From contig NZ_JAHYCA010000001.1 of the NCBI RefSeq assembly GCF_019430905.1, forward strand, positions 605,095 through 669,094: DNA of 64,000 nt, given 5' to 3'. Shown in pieces: positions 16,790-25,011 of this stretch. Within the stretch, counting starts at the first letter, position 1. Each line of letters opens with the position of its first letter. This stretch comes from Billgrantia antri (lineage in GTDB: Bacteria > Pseudomonadota > Gammaproteobacteria > Pseudomonadales > Halomonadaceae). A model generated the notes under the pieces. It ran no database searches, had not been told where the DNA came from, and was given only the letters and a program-made list of their open reading frames with translations. Position numbers and translations under genes: made by a program.

Positions 16790-17365
16790 TCATGGCTTGC
16801 GCGTTGCCCTCACGCCCTTCCAGTCTTCGAGGTCCAGCTCGGGCCGCTCGGCGCGGAAGCGGGCGTAGAGATCGATGCCGCGCGTGTCCTCCAGAATATC
16901 CACCTGGATGCCTTTTTCACGCAGTAGGGTTTCCGTGCCCGAGGCGTTGGTGACATCGCCCACCACCACGCGGGAGAAGCCGCGCATGTGGAGCAGGGTC
17001 GCGCAGATCTCGCAGGGGCTGAGCGAGGTAAAGAGCGTGGTCTGGCTGAAGTCGAGGCGTCCGGCATCGCGGATGGCGGAGGTTTCGCCATGATTGTAGG
17101 GATGATTCTCCTGCACCAGGGTGTTGTGTCCCTTGCCGAGAATGCGCCGCGAGGCGTTGTCGACGATTACCGCGCCGATCGGACAACCGCCCTCGTCGTG
17201 GCTCTTCTGCGCCAGCAGTACGGCAATTCGCATGAGGTCGGCGTCGGTCAATCGCTGGGCGAACGCTTCATCCATCAATACCGGCAGGCTCGCCGTCGGC
17301 ATGTGGGCGATGGCGGCCAGCGCGGCCTGCGTTATCTCCGTGCGAGAATCCAGCAACGTTTCCAT
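16790..17365 (-). CDS. Nucleoside/cytosine deaminase family protein
   Basis: This 191-residue protein has the zinc-binding cytidine-deaminase fold signatures: H92 and catalytic E94 in HGETSAI, and C118 and C121 in SPCEICAT. The surrounding sequence (GGCPIGAVIVD, GHNTLVQENHPYNHGE) is close to the yeast-type cytosine deaminase and guanine deaminase group rather than to tRNA deaminases. It would deaminate a free base or related nitrogen heterocycle in the cytoplasm. An N-terminal extension of about 40 residues is longer than in the smallest members. It is divergent from the ygjV-like gene. Confidence 0.8.
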   Translation of the reverse strand: METLLDSRTEITQAALAAIAHMPTASLPVLMDEAFAQRLTDADLMRIAVLLAQKSHDEGGCPIGAVIVDNASRRILGKGHNTLVQENHPYNHGETSAIRDAGRLDFSQTTLFTSLSPCEICATLLHMRGFSRVVVGDVTNASGTETLLREKGIQVDILEDTRGIDLYARFRAERPELDLEDWKGVRATRKP

Positions 17366-17464
17366 GGCGCCTCCGATAAATGGTCAGGTAGGGGAAAGCG
17401 TACCAGCAAAGCCCGTCGCTGCCGTGCTAATCTCCAGTCCATTAGCTACGTAATGGAATTCATC

Positions 17465-17998
17465 ATGGAAGAGATCGGCCTGAGATGGCTGCTCGGCCAG
17501 GGTGTCAGCCTGGTGGCCCTGACCCTGTGCATCGTGGCCTTCGCCAGCAAGCGCGACGACCGGCTGTTCGTGCTGCTGCTGTTCGCCAACGTGGCCTTCG
17601 CTGCCCAGTTCGCACTGTTCGAAAGCTGGGTGGCCGCCGGCATTTCGGCGCTGATCGTGCTGCGCATTGCCCTCGTGCGCCGCTTCCGCCGCAACCGCGC
17701 CTTCATGCTGGGCATGCTGCTCGCCACCCTGGCGGTGGCTGCGCTGACCTGGAGCGGCCCACGTGACATCCCGGCGCTGGCCGCGGGCCTGCTGGGCACT
17801 TACGGCATGTTCATGCTGAGTGGCATTCCCATGCGCATCGCCCTGGCCGGGGCAGCATTGTGCTGGGTCGCCAGCAATGTCCTGGCAGGTTCCATTGGCG
17901 GCACTATCGCCGAAAGCCTGATCTTCCTGACCAACGTGATCACCATGCTGCGCTTGAGGCGCGATGCTCGAATCCAGTACCCGGCAAGCGAAACCTAA
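17465..17998 (+). CDS. YgjV family inner membrane protein
   Basis: The 177-residue protein is strongly hydrophobic, with about six membrane helices, and resembles YgjV. Typical elements are LLGQGVSLVALTL near the start, a KRDDRLFVLLLFANV segment, and the late sequence AESLIFLTNVITMLRL. No biochemical role is known for the family. The second ATG (MEEIGL) was chosen because a weak GGAA lies upstream; the first ATG four codons earlier has no ribosome site. It ends right at a 13-bp dyad (ATGCGAATCGCAT), then a promoter for the bacterioferritin gene follows. Confidence 0.8.
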   Translation: MEEIGLRWLLGQGVSLVALTLCIVAFASKRDDRLFVLLLFANVAFAAQFALFESWVAAGISALIVLRIALVRRFRRNRAFMLGMLLATLAVAALTWSGPRDIPALAAGLLGTYGMFMLSGIPMRIALAGAALCWVASNVLAGSIGGTIAESLIFLTNVITMLRLRRDARIQYPASET

Positions 17999-18046
17999 TG
18001 CGAATCGCATGCAAAACAATTACAACCATATGAATTTAAAGAGAAA

Positions 18047-18075
18047 TTGACCAACTCTGCGATTGGCCATAGGAT
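18047..18075 (+). promoter_or_regulatory. Sigma70-like promoter of the bacterioferritin gene
   Basis: TTGACC and TAGGAT are separated by exactly 17 bases and lie 37 bases upstream of the chosen start. The AT-rich stretch before the -35 box could act as an UP element. No clear Fur box was seen. Confidence 0.55.
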
Positions 18076-18111
18076 ACCCTCATTCCCCTCGCGCTAATGG
18101 AAAGGTTCCGC

Positions 18112-18579
18112 ATGAAAGGCAAGCAGAACATCATCGACGCTCTGAACGGGCTGCTAGCGGCGGAGCTCGCCGCCATGGACCAGTACTTCATTCACTCCGA
18201 GATGTACGCCGACTGGGGCCTCACCAAGCTCTACGAGCGCATCGCCCATGAGTTCGACGATGAAAAAGGGCATGCCAAGCAGCTGATCGAGCGCATCCTG
18301 TTCCTGGAAGGCAAACCCGACATGCATACCCGCACCCCGGTGCGCATCGGCCAGGACGTGGAGGAGATGCTCGGCAACGACCTCCAGCTCGAGTATGAGG
18401 TGGGCGACGCTCTGAAGGAAGCAATTGCCCTGTGCGAACGGGAGCAGGACTTCCAGACGCGCAACGTGCTGGTAGGCCTGCTGGCCGACACCGAGGAGGA
18501 CCACGCCTACTGGCTGGAGCAGCAGCTGCGGCTGATCAAGATGCTGGGCAAGCCGAACTACCTGCTCTCGCAGATGTAA
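18112..18579 (+). CDS. bfr: Bacterioferritin, ferroxidase type lacking the heme-ligand methionine
   Basis: The 155-residue protein is a four-helix ferritin-like chain close to Bfr. The di-iron ferroxidase ligands are all present: E18, E51, H54, E94, E128 and H131 (the last pair shifted by one residue relative to E. coli). The residue that normally ligates heme, Met52, is a lysine here (HEFDDEKGHAK). This is the pattern of alpha-type Bfr subunits that work with a second, heme-binding subunit. It stores and oxidises iron in the cytoplasm. The start MKGKQNII is family-typical; an in-frame ATG five codons earlier is less likely. No second bfr or bfd gene is adjacent. Confidence 0.9.
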   Translation: MKGKQNIIDALNGLLAAELAAMDQYFIHSEMYADWGLTKLYERIAHEFDDEKGHAKQLIERILFLEGKPDMHTRTPVRIGQDVEEMLGNDLQLEYEVGDALKEAIALCEREQDFQTRNVLVGLLADTEEDHAYWLEQQLRLIKMLGKPNYLLSQM

Positions 18580-18636
18580 TCTCTATTCGCCCGATAGAGC
18601 CCGACGGCCCTCTGCCGCGGGCTCGACTGGCGGCAG

Positions 18637-19002
18637 CTAGAATGCCGGCCGCGGTTGAGCGAAGTCCACCACGGGGCGAACCTCGATGGCACCGATGCTG
18701 GCCAGGGGGTGACCGCTGGCAACCCGGACGGCGTCTTCAAGATCCTCAGCCTCGATGAGAATGATCCCGCCCAGTACCTCCTTGGTTTCCATGAAGGGAC
18801 CGTCGGTCGCCAGTACTTTTCCATCTAGCTTTCGCAGCACCCGAGCCGTTTCGGGCAGTTCCAGGGCCTCCCCCATGACGAAATGGCCGCTCTCCTTCAC
18901 TACTTCGTCATAACTCGTGCATTTTTCCAATGCGTCGTTGGCTTGTGGGCTTCCGCCAAATAGCAGCTTGGGATCGTAGTAGATGAAGCAGGCATAGCGC
19001 AT
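18637..19002 (-). CDS. YciI/DGPF-domain protein
   Basis: The 121-residue product begins MRYACFIYYDPKL and contains the DGPFMETKEVLGG motif that names the DGPF (YCII-related) family, followed by a GAIEVRPV strand. These small dimeric alpha-beta barrel proteins are often linked with ECF sigma factors or act as uncharacterised enzymes. No sigma factor gene is next to it. The start was set at the first family-like ATG, removing 22 upstream codons. Confidence 0.85.
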   Translation of the reverse strand: MRYACFIYYDPKLLFGGSPQANDALEKCTSYDEVVKESGHFVMGEALELPETARVLRKLDGKVLATDGPFMETKEVLGGIILIEAEDLEDAVRVASGHPLASIGAIEVRPVVDFAQPRPAF

Positions 19003-19155
19003 GCTGTTGCTCCTTGCATTGTGTGGAGGGTCATTATCGTTTTGGCGCTCATGATTTCGACATGGCATGCCCTGTCGAAATTACAGCGACTCAACCGAAT
19101 ACCAGGAGTCAGCACAATCGACTAAACCTCTGACACCACCCTATGGAGTTTGCTT

Positions 19156-19575
19156 ATGTCGCGCATGATCTTCGTAAACCTGCCCGTTGCCGACCTCACG
19201 AAGTCGATGGCGTTCTACGAATCGCAGGGCTTTACCAATAATCCGCATTTCACCGACGAGACTGCGGCGTGCATGGTATTGAGCGAGACGATCCACGTGA
19301 TGCTGCTCACCCACGCCAAGTGGCGCACCTTCACCGACCGCCCGATTCCGCCGGCCGATACCAGCGAGGTAATGCTCGCCCTCTCGTGTGAGAGCCGCGT
19401 GGCGGTAGATGCCATGTGCGAGGCAGCTTCAGCCAATGGCGGCACGGCGGATATCAACCCGCCACAGGATCATGGCTTCATGTACGGTCGTGCGCTGGCG
19501 GACCCCGACGGTCACGTCTGGGAGTCTTTCTGGATGGACCCAGCGGCCATTCCGTCGGATGCAGCTGCAAACTGA
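19156..19575 (+). CDS. VOC (glyoxalase/dioxygenase superfamily) protein
   Basis: The product of 139 residues has the two-part VOC fold: MIFVNLPVADLTKSMAFYESQGF in the first module (split by its turn), and MYGRALADPDGHVWESFWMD as the final metal-side strand. It resembles the small lactoylglutathione-lyase-like proteins of unknown substrate. The ATG lies seven bases after GGAG; a TTG two codons earlier is a weaker alternative. The DUF1772 gene follows in 32 bases, so both are likely co-transcribed. Confidence 0.85.
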   Translation: MSRMIFVNLPVADLTKSMAFYESQGFTNNPHFTDETAACMVLSETIHVMLLTHAKWRTFTDRPIPPADTSEVMLALSCESRVAVDAMCEAASANGGTADINPPQDHGFMYGRALADPDGHVWESFWMDPAAIPSDAAAN

Positions 19576-19607
19576 CAGGAGCGCTACAACCCAAAGAGGC
19601 AGAACGC

Positions 19608-20078
19608 ATGCTGACGTTGATCCTGTGGTTTTCCGCCATCGGCTGTGGCCTCGTCGCCGGGCTCTACTTCGCTTTCTCAGGCTTTATCATGCGAGCCCTT
19701 GGCCGCATCGACCTAGGAGCCGGCATCAACGCCATGAACGCGATCAACAAGGTCATCCTCGGCTCCTTGTTCATGCCTCTGTTCTTCGGCACGACGCTCG
19801 CCAGCGCTGTGCTAGCCGCCCTCGCCCTGTTGCGCTGGGACGAGCCGAGCGCAGCGCTGATGTTCACGGGCGGGCTGGTCTACGTGGTTGGCATGTTCGG
19901 CGTCACGCTGGCTTTCAATGTGCCCCTCAACAATGAGCTGGCCAGCGCTGCCGAAGTTGATGATGCAACAGCCGTCTGGTCGCGCTACCTGAAGCATTGG
20001 ACGCTCTGGAACCATGTGCGTACGGTCGCCTCGACGATCGCTTTCAGTTGCTTCATCGCGGCGCTGCTGGCGGTCTGA
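19608..20078 (+). CDS. DUF1772 membrane protein (anthrone-oxygenase-like)
   Basis: This 156-residue protein has four hydrophobic segments and the DUF1772 features GLYFAFSGFIMRAL after helix 1, FNVPLNNELA, and a late WTLWNHVRTVAS. Fungal homologues include anthrone oxygenases, but the bacterial group has no assigned reaction. It follows the VOC gene closely, in the same direction. Its start is ATG, with a weak AAGAGG site upstream. Confidence 0.82.
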   Translation: MLTLILWFSAIGCGLVAGLYFAFSGFIMRALGRIDLGAGINAMNAINKVILGSLFMPLFFGTTLASAVLAALALLRWDEPSAALMFTGGLVYVVGMFGVTLAFNVPLNNELASAAEVDDATAVWSRYLKHWTLWNHVRTVASTIAFSCFIAALLAV

Positions 20079-20199
20079 GCCAGAAGTCGAGCCGTGGGTA
20101 GATACCACTCGCCTTGCACGCTTCAGGCACACCACGGCTGCCCCAACGGGCGATGGCGCGTTAAGCTGGTCGTCTTGCCATTTCCCGAGGAGAGAACCG

Positions 20200-20682
20200 A
20201 TGAGCCTTGAGAGCGTGCGGACCTTTCTTGCCGAGCATGCACCCGATCTTGAAATCATCGAACTCGAGGCCAGCACTTCCACCGTGGCGCTGGCCGCCGA
20301 GGCCCATGGTGTCGCCCCTGGGCAGATTGCCAAGACTCTCGCTTTTCGGGTCGGTGAGCGCCAGGTGCTGGTCGTGGCCGGCGGCGATGCGCGCTTCGAT
20401 AATCGCAAGCTGCGCGCCACCTTCGGTGCCAAGGCCAAGATGCTCGATGCCGAGACGGTGCTGGCACTGACCGGCCATCCGGTGGGAGGGGTCTGTCCGT
20501 TCGGCCTGGCCAAGCCGCTGCCGATCTATTGCGACGCTTCGCTCATGTCTTATGACGAGGTGCTGCCCGCTGCCGGCTCGCTCAACAGTGCGGTACGTAT
20601 CGCACCGGAGCGCTTGGGTAAGTTGGTCGGCGCCGAATGGGTCGATGTCTGCACGCTGCCGGAGCCAGCCGAGAGCGACTGA
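20200..20682 (+). CDS. YbaK/EbsC-type aminoacyl-tRNA deacylase
   Basis: The 160-residue protein matches the YbaK/ProX editing domain. It shows STSTVALAAEAHGVAPGQIAKTL with the conserved lysine in QIAKTLAF, then VVAGGDARFDNRKL and a GHPVGGVCPFGLA loop that forms the substrate pocket. Members clear mischarged tRNAs such as Cys- or Ala-tRNA(Pro). The subfamily, and so the mischarged tRNA it clears, cannot be fixed from sequence. A GAGGAGAG ribosome site precedes the ATG. Confidence 0.87.
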   Translation: MSLESVRTFLAEHAPDLEIIELEASTSTVALAAEAHGVAPGQIAKTLAFRVGERQVLVVAGGDARFDNRKLRATFGAKAKMLDAETVLALTGHPVGGVCPFGLAKPLPIYCDASLMSYDEVLPAAGSLNSAVRIAPERLGKLVGAEWVDVCTLPEPAESD

Positions 20683-20696
20683 GCCCGTCCCGTTCC

Positions 20697-20725
20697 TTGA
20701 CCCGCCAATTTATCATGATAAATTT
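20697..20725 (+). promoter_or_regulatory. Promoter with perfect 16-bp palindrome, candidate GntR operator
   Basis: TTGACC and TAAATT are spaced by 16 bases. The perfect palindrome ATTTATCATGATAAAT (20708-20723) covers the spacer and the -10 region, so a bound repressor would block polymerase. It precedes the transporter operon by about 57 bases. The GntR/FadR-type gene at the far end of the operon is the obvious candidate for its regulator; this link is inferred. Confidence 0.65.
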
Positions 20726-20779
20726 CATGGTATGCGTCGGTACTCCCCTCGCCGGCGCCCGGCGAACAAGGACAACGAC

Positions 20780-22171
20780 ATGAGTACAACCGAGCAGGCG
20801 CTGACACAGCGCAATAAGAAGTGGTACCAGACGGTACCCGACCCCATGGTTCTGATCTTCATGATCCTGCTGGCCACCTACGCCCTCACCTTCGTGGTGC
20901 CGGCAGGTGAATACGAGCGGGTCGAGCAGGACGGCCGCACCCGCGTGGTGCCCGAGTCCTTCGAATACCTTCCCGATGTGGGCGTCATCTCGCCCTTCGA
21001 TATCTTCGTGGCGGTCCCACGTGGCCTCAACGAGGCATCGCTCTATCTGTTCATCGTGTTCATCGCCGGCGGCCTGTTTCATATCCTGCAGCGCACCGGT
21101 GCCCTGGAAAATGCCATCGGCGTGGCGGTGAACCGAGCCGGTGTCGAGCGACGCAACATCATCATCACCGCCGGCACCTTCATCTACGGCTTCTTCGGCG
21201 TGGCCGTGGGCTTCGAGAACAACATTGCCCTGGTGCCCATCGCTGTTCTGATCGCCAGCGCCATCGGCTGCTCCAGTCTGGTCGGTACCACCATGGCCGT
21301 CGGCGGCATCGGCATTGGCTTCGCGCTGTCGCCGATCAACCCCTATACCGTGGGTGTGGCACAGGGGATCGCCGAACTCCTCACCTTCTCGGGCGCCTGG
21401 CTGCGCACCCTGCTGGTAGTCTCCTCGCTGGCCCTGCTCTCGCTCTACATCTGCAAGTGGGTGGTCAGAATGGATTTCGAGGAGCCGGATAACACCAAGG
21501 CCATGACCAAGTCGCTGGATGAATACCGCCTGACCCGGCAGAACAAGCTGACCCTGGGCGTGTTCATCCTCGGCCTGGCAGCCATGCTGGTGGGCGTGTT
21601 CACCCAGGGCTGGTACATCAACGAAATCGCCGGCATGTTTCTGCTGATGGCCATCGTGATCGGTATCGTCAACGGGCTTTCGGCCAACGAGATCGTCAAG
21701 CAGATGATGGAAGGTGCCTCCAAGGTCACGCCCGGCGCCCTGGTAATCGGCCTGGCAGCTTCCATTCAGGTGATTCTCAGCCAGGCCCAGATCATCGATA
21801 CCATCGTGCATGGGCTGAGCGGCCTGATCGAGGGAATCCCCGGCGCCATGTCGGCGATCATGGCCAGCGTGGTGCAGGGGGCGATCAACCTCTTCGTGCC
21901 TTCCGGCTCCGGTCAGGCCCTGGTCACCATGCCGATCCTGATCCCGGTGGCGGATCTGGTGGGCATGAGCCGCCAGTTGATGATCACTGCCTTTCAGGTG
22001 GGCGATGGCCTGACCAACCTGATCGTGCCCACCTCCGGCGGTACCCTGGCCATGCTGGCCCTGGGGCGGGTCTCCTACGTGAAATGGCTGAAGGCCATCC
22101 TGCCCTTCATGGTGCTGGTTTATGTCCTGGCCTGGCTCGGTCTGGTCATTGGCCACTACGTCGGCTACTGA
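20780..22171 (+). CDS. YfcC/DcuC-superfamily transporter
   Basis: This 463-residue membrane protein has about 11-12 helices and the YfcC-type sequence pattern: PDPMVLIFMILLATYALTFVVPAGEYER (broken here by the first helix), GVAVGFENNIALVPI, and late PSGSGQALVTMPILIP and VGDGLTNLIVPTSGG re-entrant loops. Related carriers move C4-dicarboxylates, arginine/ornithine or peptide-like compounds. It is the first gene of a three-gene unit with a DUF1028 protein and an M20 amidohydrolase, so import of the amidohydrolase substrate is the most economical role. An ACAAGGACAACGAC stretch supplies the ribosome site. Confidence 0.85.
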   Translation: MSTTEQALTQRNKKWYQTVPDPMVLIFMILLATYALTFVVPAGEYERVEQDGRTRVVPESFEYLPDVGVISPFDIFVAVPRGLNEASLYLFIVFIAGGLFHILQRTGALENAIGVAVNRAGVERRNIIITAGTFIYGFFGVAVGFENNIALVPIAVLIASAIGCSSLVGTTMAVGGIGIGFALSPINPYTVGVAQGIAELLTFSGAWLRTLLVVSSLALLSLYICKWVVRMDFEEPDNTKAMTKSLDEYRLTRQNKLTLGVFILGLAAMLVGVFTQGWYINEIAGMFLLMAIVIGIVNGLSANEIVKQMMEGASKVTPGALVIGLAASIQVILSQAQIIDTIVHGLSGLIEGIPGAMSAIMASVVQGAINLFVPSGSGQALVTMPILIPVADLVGMSRQLMITAFQVGDGLTNLIVPTSGGTLAMLALGRVSYVKWLKAILPFMVLVYVLAWLGLVIGHYVGY

Positions 22172-22179
22172 GCCGTCTC

Positions 22180-22881
22180 ATGACCTTGTCACTCATCCAC
22201 GTGCAGCCGGCAACCGGCACGGTTGCCGCGCTGACTGCCACCGGCGGGGTGGCGGTGGGCGGCTATGTGCACCACGCCTGGCGGGGGCTGGGCGCCTGCG
22301 CCACCCAGGGGCTGGCGACCCATCCCTGGTATCCCGAGGGTGTCCGCCATGCGCTCGAGCGAGGACATACGGCACAGGCGGCACTCGATCAGGTGACCCG
22401 GCCGGACGGCGGCGCAGCAAGGCGCCAGTGTCTGGTGATGGATGCCAGCGGTCAGGCGGCGCTGCATTCCGGTGACGACAACATCGCAGTGGTGGCCGCC
22501 GAGCTGCGCCCGACGGTGGCCGCGGCCGGCAACATGCTGGCCGACGAACAGGTCGTGGGAAAACTGCTGCAAACCTTCCTGACGCTGACCTGCGCCAACC
22601 CCGACGAGGCCTGGACACAGGCAGCCGCCCCGCGCTACCGCAGCGGCTACGAAAACCACCTGCTGGAGACCTTGGTCGAGAGCCTGGAGGCAGCGCTACT
22701 GGCCGGTGGCGACAAGCGCGGTACGCGCTCGGCCGCCCTGCGCATCGAGTCCTTCGATGCGGCCCCCATCGACCTCCGCGTGGACTGGGACGAGGAACCC
22801 GCCCGGGCGCTTCGAACCTTGGCAGGGCACGTACGCGACCCGGCGTTCGCTGCCTTCCTCGCCTCGCTTCCCACGCGTTGA
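22180..22881 (+). CDS. DUF1028 family protein (Ntn-hydrolase-like)
   Basis: The 233-residue product fits DUF1028: it begins with a TLSLIHVQPATGTVAALTATGG strand-turn-strand, continues with GGYVHHAWRGLGACATQGLATHPW, and includes a central HSGDDNIAVVA and AAAGNMLADEQVV. The family has an Ntn-hydrolase-like fold and is often found beside transporters and peptidases, so a peptidase or amidase role is suspected but not proven. In usual members the N-terminal mature residue is close to a T or S; here the first residues are MTLSL. It sits eight bases after the transporter gene and 15 bases before the hydrolase gene. Confidence 0.85.
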   Translation: MTLSLIHVQPATGTVAALTATGGVAVGGYVHHAWRGLGACATQGLATHPWYPEGVRHALERGHTAQAALDQVTRPDGGAARRQCLVMDASGQAALHSGDDNIAVVAAELRPTVAAAGNMLADEQVVGKLLQTFLTLTCANPDEAWTQAAAPRYRSGYENHLLETLVESLEAALLAGGDKRGTRSAALRIESFDAAPIDLRVDWDEEPARALRTLAGHVRDPAFAAFLASLPTR

Positions 22882-22896
22882 TTCAAGGAGATATGC

Positions 22897-24156
22897 ATGT
22901 CCGATACCACGATGCAGGCGGCACTCGGCCAACAGCTGATGGCGCGGCTGGACGACGCTGCACGCCACTCCCAGCCCGGCCCTGGCGTCACGCGGCTGTT
23001 CTGCTCCGACGAGCACCGGGCGGTGCTGGAACTAATCGCCGACTGGATGCGCCAGGCCGGACTGAGTCCCGAACTCGATGCCTCCGGCAATCTGGTGGGG
23101 CGCAATGAGCGAGCCCGGCAGGGCGAAAGGACCCTGATCATGGGCTCGCACCAGGATACGGTAGCCGAAGGCGGCAAGTACGATGGCATGCTGGGTGTTG
23201 CCCTGCCGCTGCAAGCCCTGCAGGCGCTCAAGGAAGCCGGCACCGAGTTGCCCTATGGTGTCGAGGTGGTGGCCTTCGGCGACGAGGAAGGCACCCGTTT
23301 CCAGTCGACCCTGATCGGCAGCCGGGCCCTGGCCGGCACCTTCGACCCCGAGAGCCTGAACGCACGCGACGCCGATGGCGTGACGCTCGGCGAGGCCCTC
23401 AAGGCCTTCGGCGGCAACCCGCAAGAGATCCCCCATTTGGCACGCAGGCCCGAAGCGGTCATCGGCTTCGTCGAGGTGCACATCGAGCAGGGCCCGGTGC
23501 TGGAACAGCGCGACCATGCGCTGGGTGTCGTCACCGCGCTGACCGGAATCGAGCGCCACCGCATGGTCGTGATGGGCAAGGCCGGCCACGCCGGCACCAC
23601 GCCGATGCCGGGCCGTCGCGACGCCCTGGTCGGCGCCGCCGAGATGGTGGTGGAAGCGGACAGGATACTGAACGCCACCGACGATCTGGTTGGCGTGGTC
23701 GGCAAGCTGGAGGTACGGCCCAACGCCGTGAACGTGATTCCCGCCGAGGTGAACTTCACGCTGGAGCTGCGCTCGCCCCATACCGGGTTACGCGAGCAGG
23801 GTCGCAGGGAAGTTCTGGAAGCCTGCCAGCGGCTTGCCCAAGCGCGCGGGCTCGAGTTGTCGAGCGAGCGCACCTACCAGGCCGAGGGTGTCGACTGCGC
23901 CGATTGGCTGGTCGAGGCCCTGGAACAGGCATGCCGAGGCTGCGAGGAGCCCGCCGAGCGCATGTTCAGCGGTGCCGGCCACGACGGCCTGGCCATGCAC
24001 GGCCTGACCGACATCGGCATGCTCTTCGTGCGCTGCCGGGACGGCCTGAGCCATCACCCGGACGAAGCCATCAGTGTGGAAGATGCCGGGCGCGCTACCC
24101 AGGTGCTGATGCGCTTTCTCACCGACCTGGGTAAGGATGCACGCAGCAGGCGCTGA
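22897..24156 (+). CDS. M20 family Zn-dependent amidohydrolase (N-carbamoyl-L-amino acid / allantoate hydrolase type)
   Basis: The 419-residue protein belongs to the AllC/HyuC/beta-ureidopropionase branch of M20. Metal ligands lie in GSHQDTVAEGGKYDGMLGV (H and D), in FGDEEGTRFQST (E), in VEVHIEQGPVLE (H), and in the terminal SHHPDEAI (H). The dimerisation lid carries GHAGTTPMPGRRDAL. It would hydrolyse a carbamoyl or amide bond of an N-substituted amino acid in the cytoplasm. Context with a carrier and DUF1028 suggests a salvage pathway for such a compound. A GGAG site precedes the ATG. Confidence 0.87.
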   Translation: MSDTTMQAALGQQLMARLDDAARHSQPGPGVTRLFCSDEHRAVLELIADWMRQAGLSPELDASGNLVGRNERARQGERTLIMGSHQDTVAEGGKYDGMLGVALPLQALQALKEAGTELPYGVEVVAFGDEEGTRFQSTLIGSRALAGTFDPESLNARDADGVTLGEALKAFGGNPQEIPHLARRPEAVIGFVEVHIEQGPVLEQRDHALGVVTALTGIERHRMVVMGKAGHAGTTPMPGRRDALVGAAEMVVEADRILNATDDLVGVVGKLEVRPNAVNVIPAEVNFTLELRSPHTGLREQGRREVLEACQRLAQARGLELSSERTYQAEGVDCADWLVEALEQACRGCEEPAERMFSGAGHDGLAMHGLTDIGMLFVRCRDGLSHHPDEAISVEDAGRATQVLMRFLTDLGKDARSRR

Positions 24157-24175
24157 CAGCGAGCCGGGCACGCCG

Positions 24176-24922
24176 TCAGTCGGTCAGGAAACCACGTCGC
24201 ACCTGGGCCTCGTTGTCGTTCATCACCGCCTGGGCCGAGAGCATGTGCTCGCGCATCAGCTCACGCGCCAGCTCGGCGTCCCCGGCCTCGATGGCGTCCA
24301 GCAGCCGAGCGTGATACTGGCAACCGGTGGGGCCGATCTGGTGATCGCCCGGCTCGTAGAGCCGCCGATAGACGGTAAGGTCGGAGAGCACCTGCACGGT
24401 GAAGCGAATGATGAAAGACAGCAGAGGATTGCCCCCGGCCAGTTCCGCCAGCATCTCGTGAAAACGCAGCGAATCGATGTGCTGCTGGCGTTCGGTCTCC
24501 ATGTCGGGGGCCGGCGTGGCGTAGCTGTGCAGGCTTGCGCGCAGCCGGGCCAGGTCGGCGGCGCCGACCCTGCCGGCCAGCGACGCGGCGAGCTCCGGCT
24601 CGAGCGCCACGCGGATCTGATAGATGTCGCGGATCGAGATGTCCTGGAAGTAGAAGTAATGGCTGAGCAGCGACGTCGCCTTCGCCTCGCTCATCTTGCA
24701 TACGAAGACGCCGCCGCCTGGGCCGGTACGCGTCACTACCAGGCCCTGTGCTTCGAGTACGCGGGTACTTTCCCGAATGGTGCCCTTGGACACGCCAAGG
24801 GTTTCCATCAGCTCGGCCTCGCTGGGCAGACGGTCTCCCGGCATCAGCTGGCGATCCACGATCCAGCCCTTGATGGTATCCGCGACGTGATAGGGTAAGC
24901 GACGCGATGCAGAACCCGCCAT
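24176..24922 (-). CDS. GntR/FadR family transcriptional regulator
   Basis: The 248-residue protein has a GntR winged helix at about residues 10-75: LMPGDRLPSEAELMETLGVSKGTIRESTRVLEAQGLV (interrupted here at its turns), followed by an all-helical FCD-type effector domain with FHEMLAELAGGNPLLSF. The start MAGSAS was taken because GAGAGAAG lies before it; an ATG four codons earlier lacks a ribosome site. It converges on the M20 gene with only 19 bases between stops. It probably represses the transporter/DUF1028/M20 operon through the palindrome in front of it. Confidence 0.9.
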   Translation of the reverse strand: MAGSASRRLPYHVADTIKGWIVDRQLMPGDRLPSEAELMETLGVSKGTIRESTRVLEAQGLVVTRTGPGGGVFVCKMSEAKATSLLSHYFYFQDISIRDIYQIRVALEPELAASLAGRVGAADLARLRASLHSYATPAPDMETERQQHIDSLRFHEMLAELAGGNPLLSFIIRFTVQVLSDLTVYRRLYEPGDHQIGPTGCQYHARLLDAIEAGDAELARELMREHMLSAQAVMNDNEAQVRRGFLTD

Positions 24923-25011
24923 TTCTTCTCTCATGCCAACATCAGGATGCCAAGGGTAAGCCATTCGCCGTCAAGCGAACAGATCGTCCCGCCGATCCGC
25001 CCCTGGCGATG

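Noticed and set aside
20582..22156. Open frame of 524 codons on the minus strand, opposite the YfcC-like transporter
   Set aside because: It is rich in His, Gln and Asp-Gly repeats typical of a reversed hydrophobic gene in GC-rich DNA, has no ribosome site, and mirrors the transporter almost exactly.
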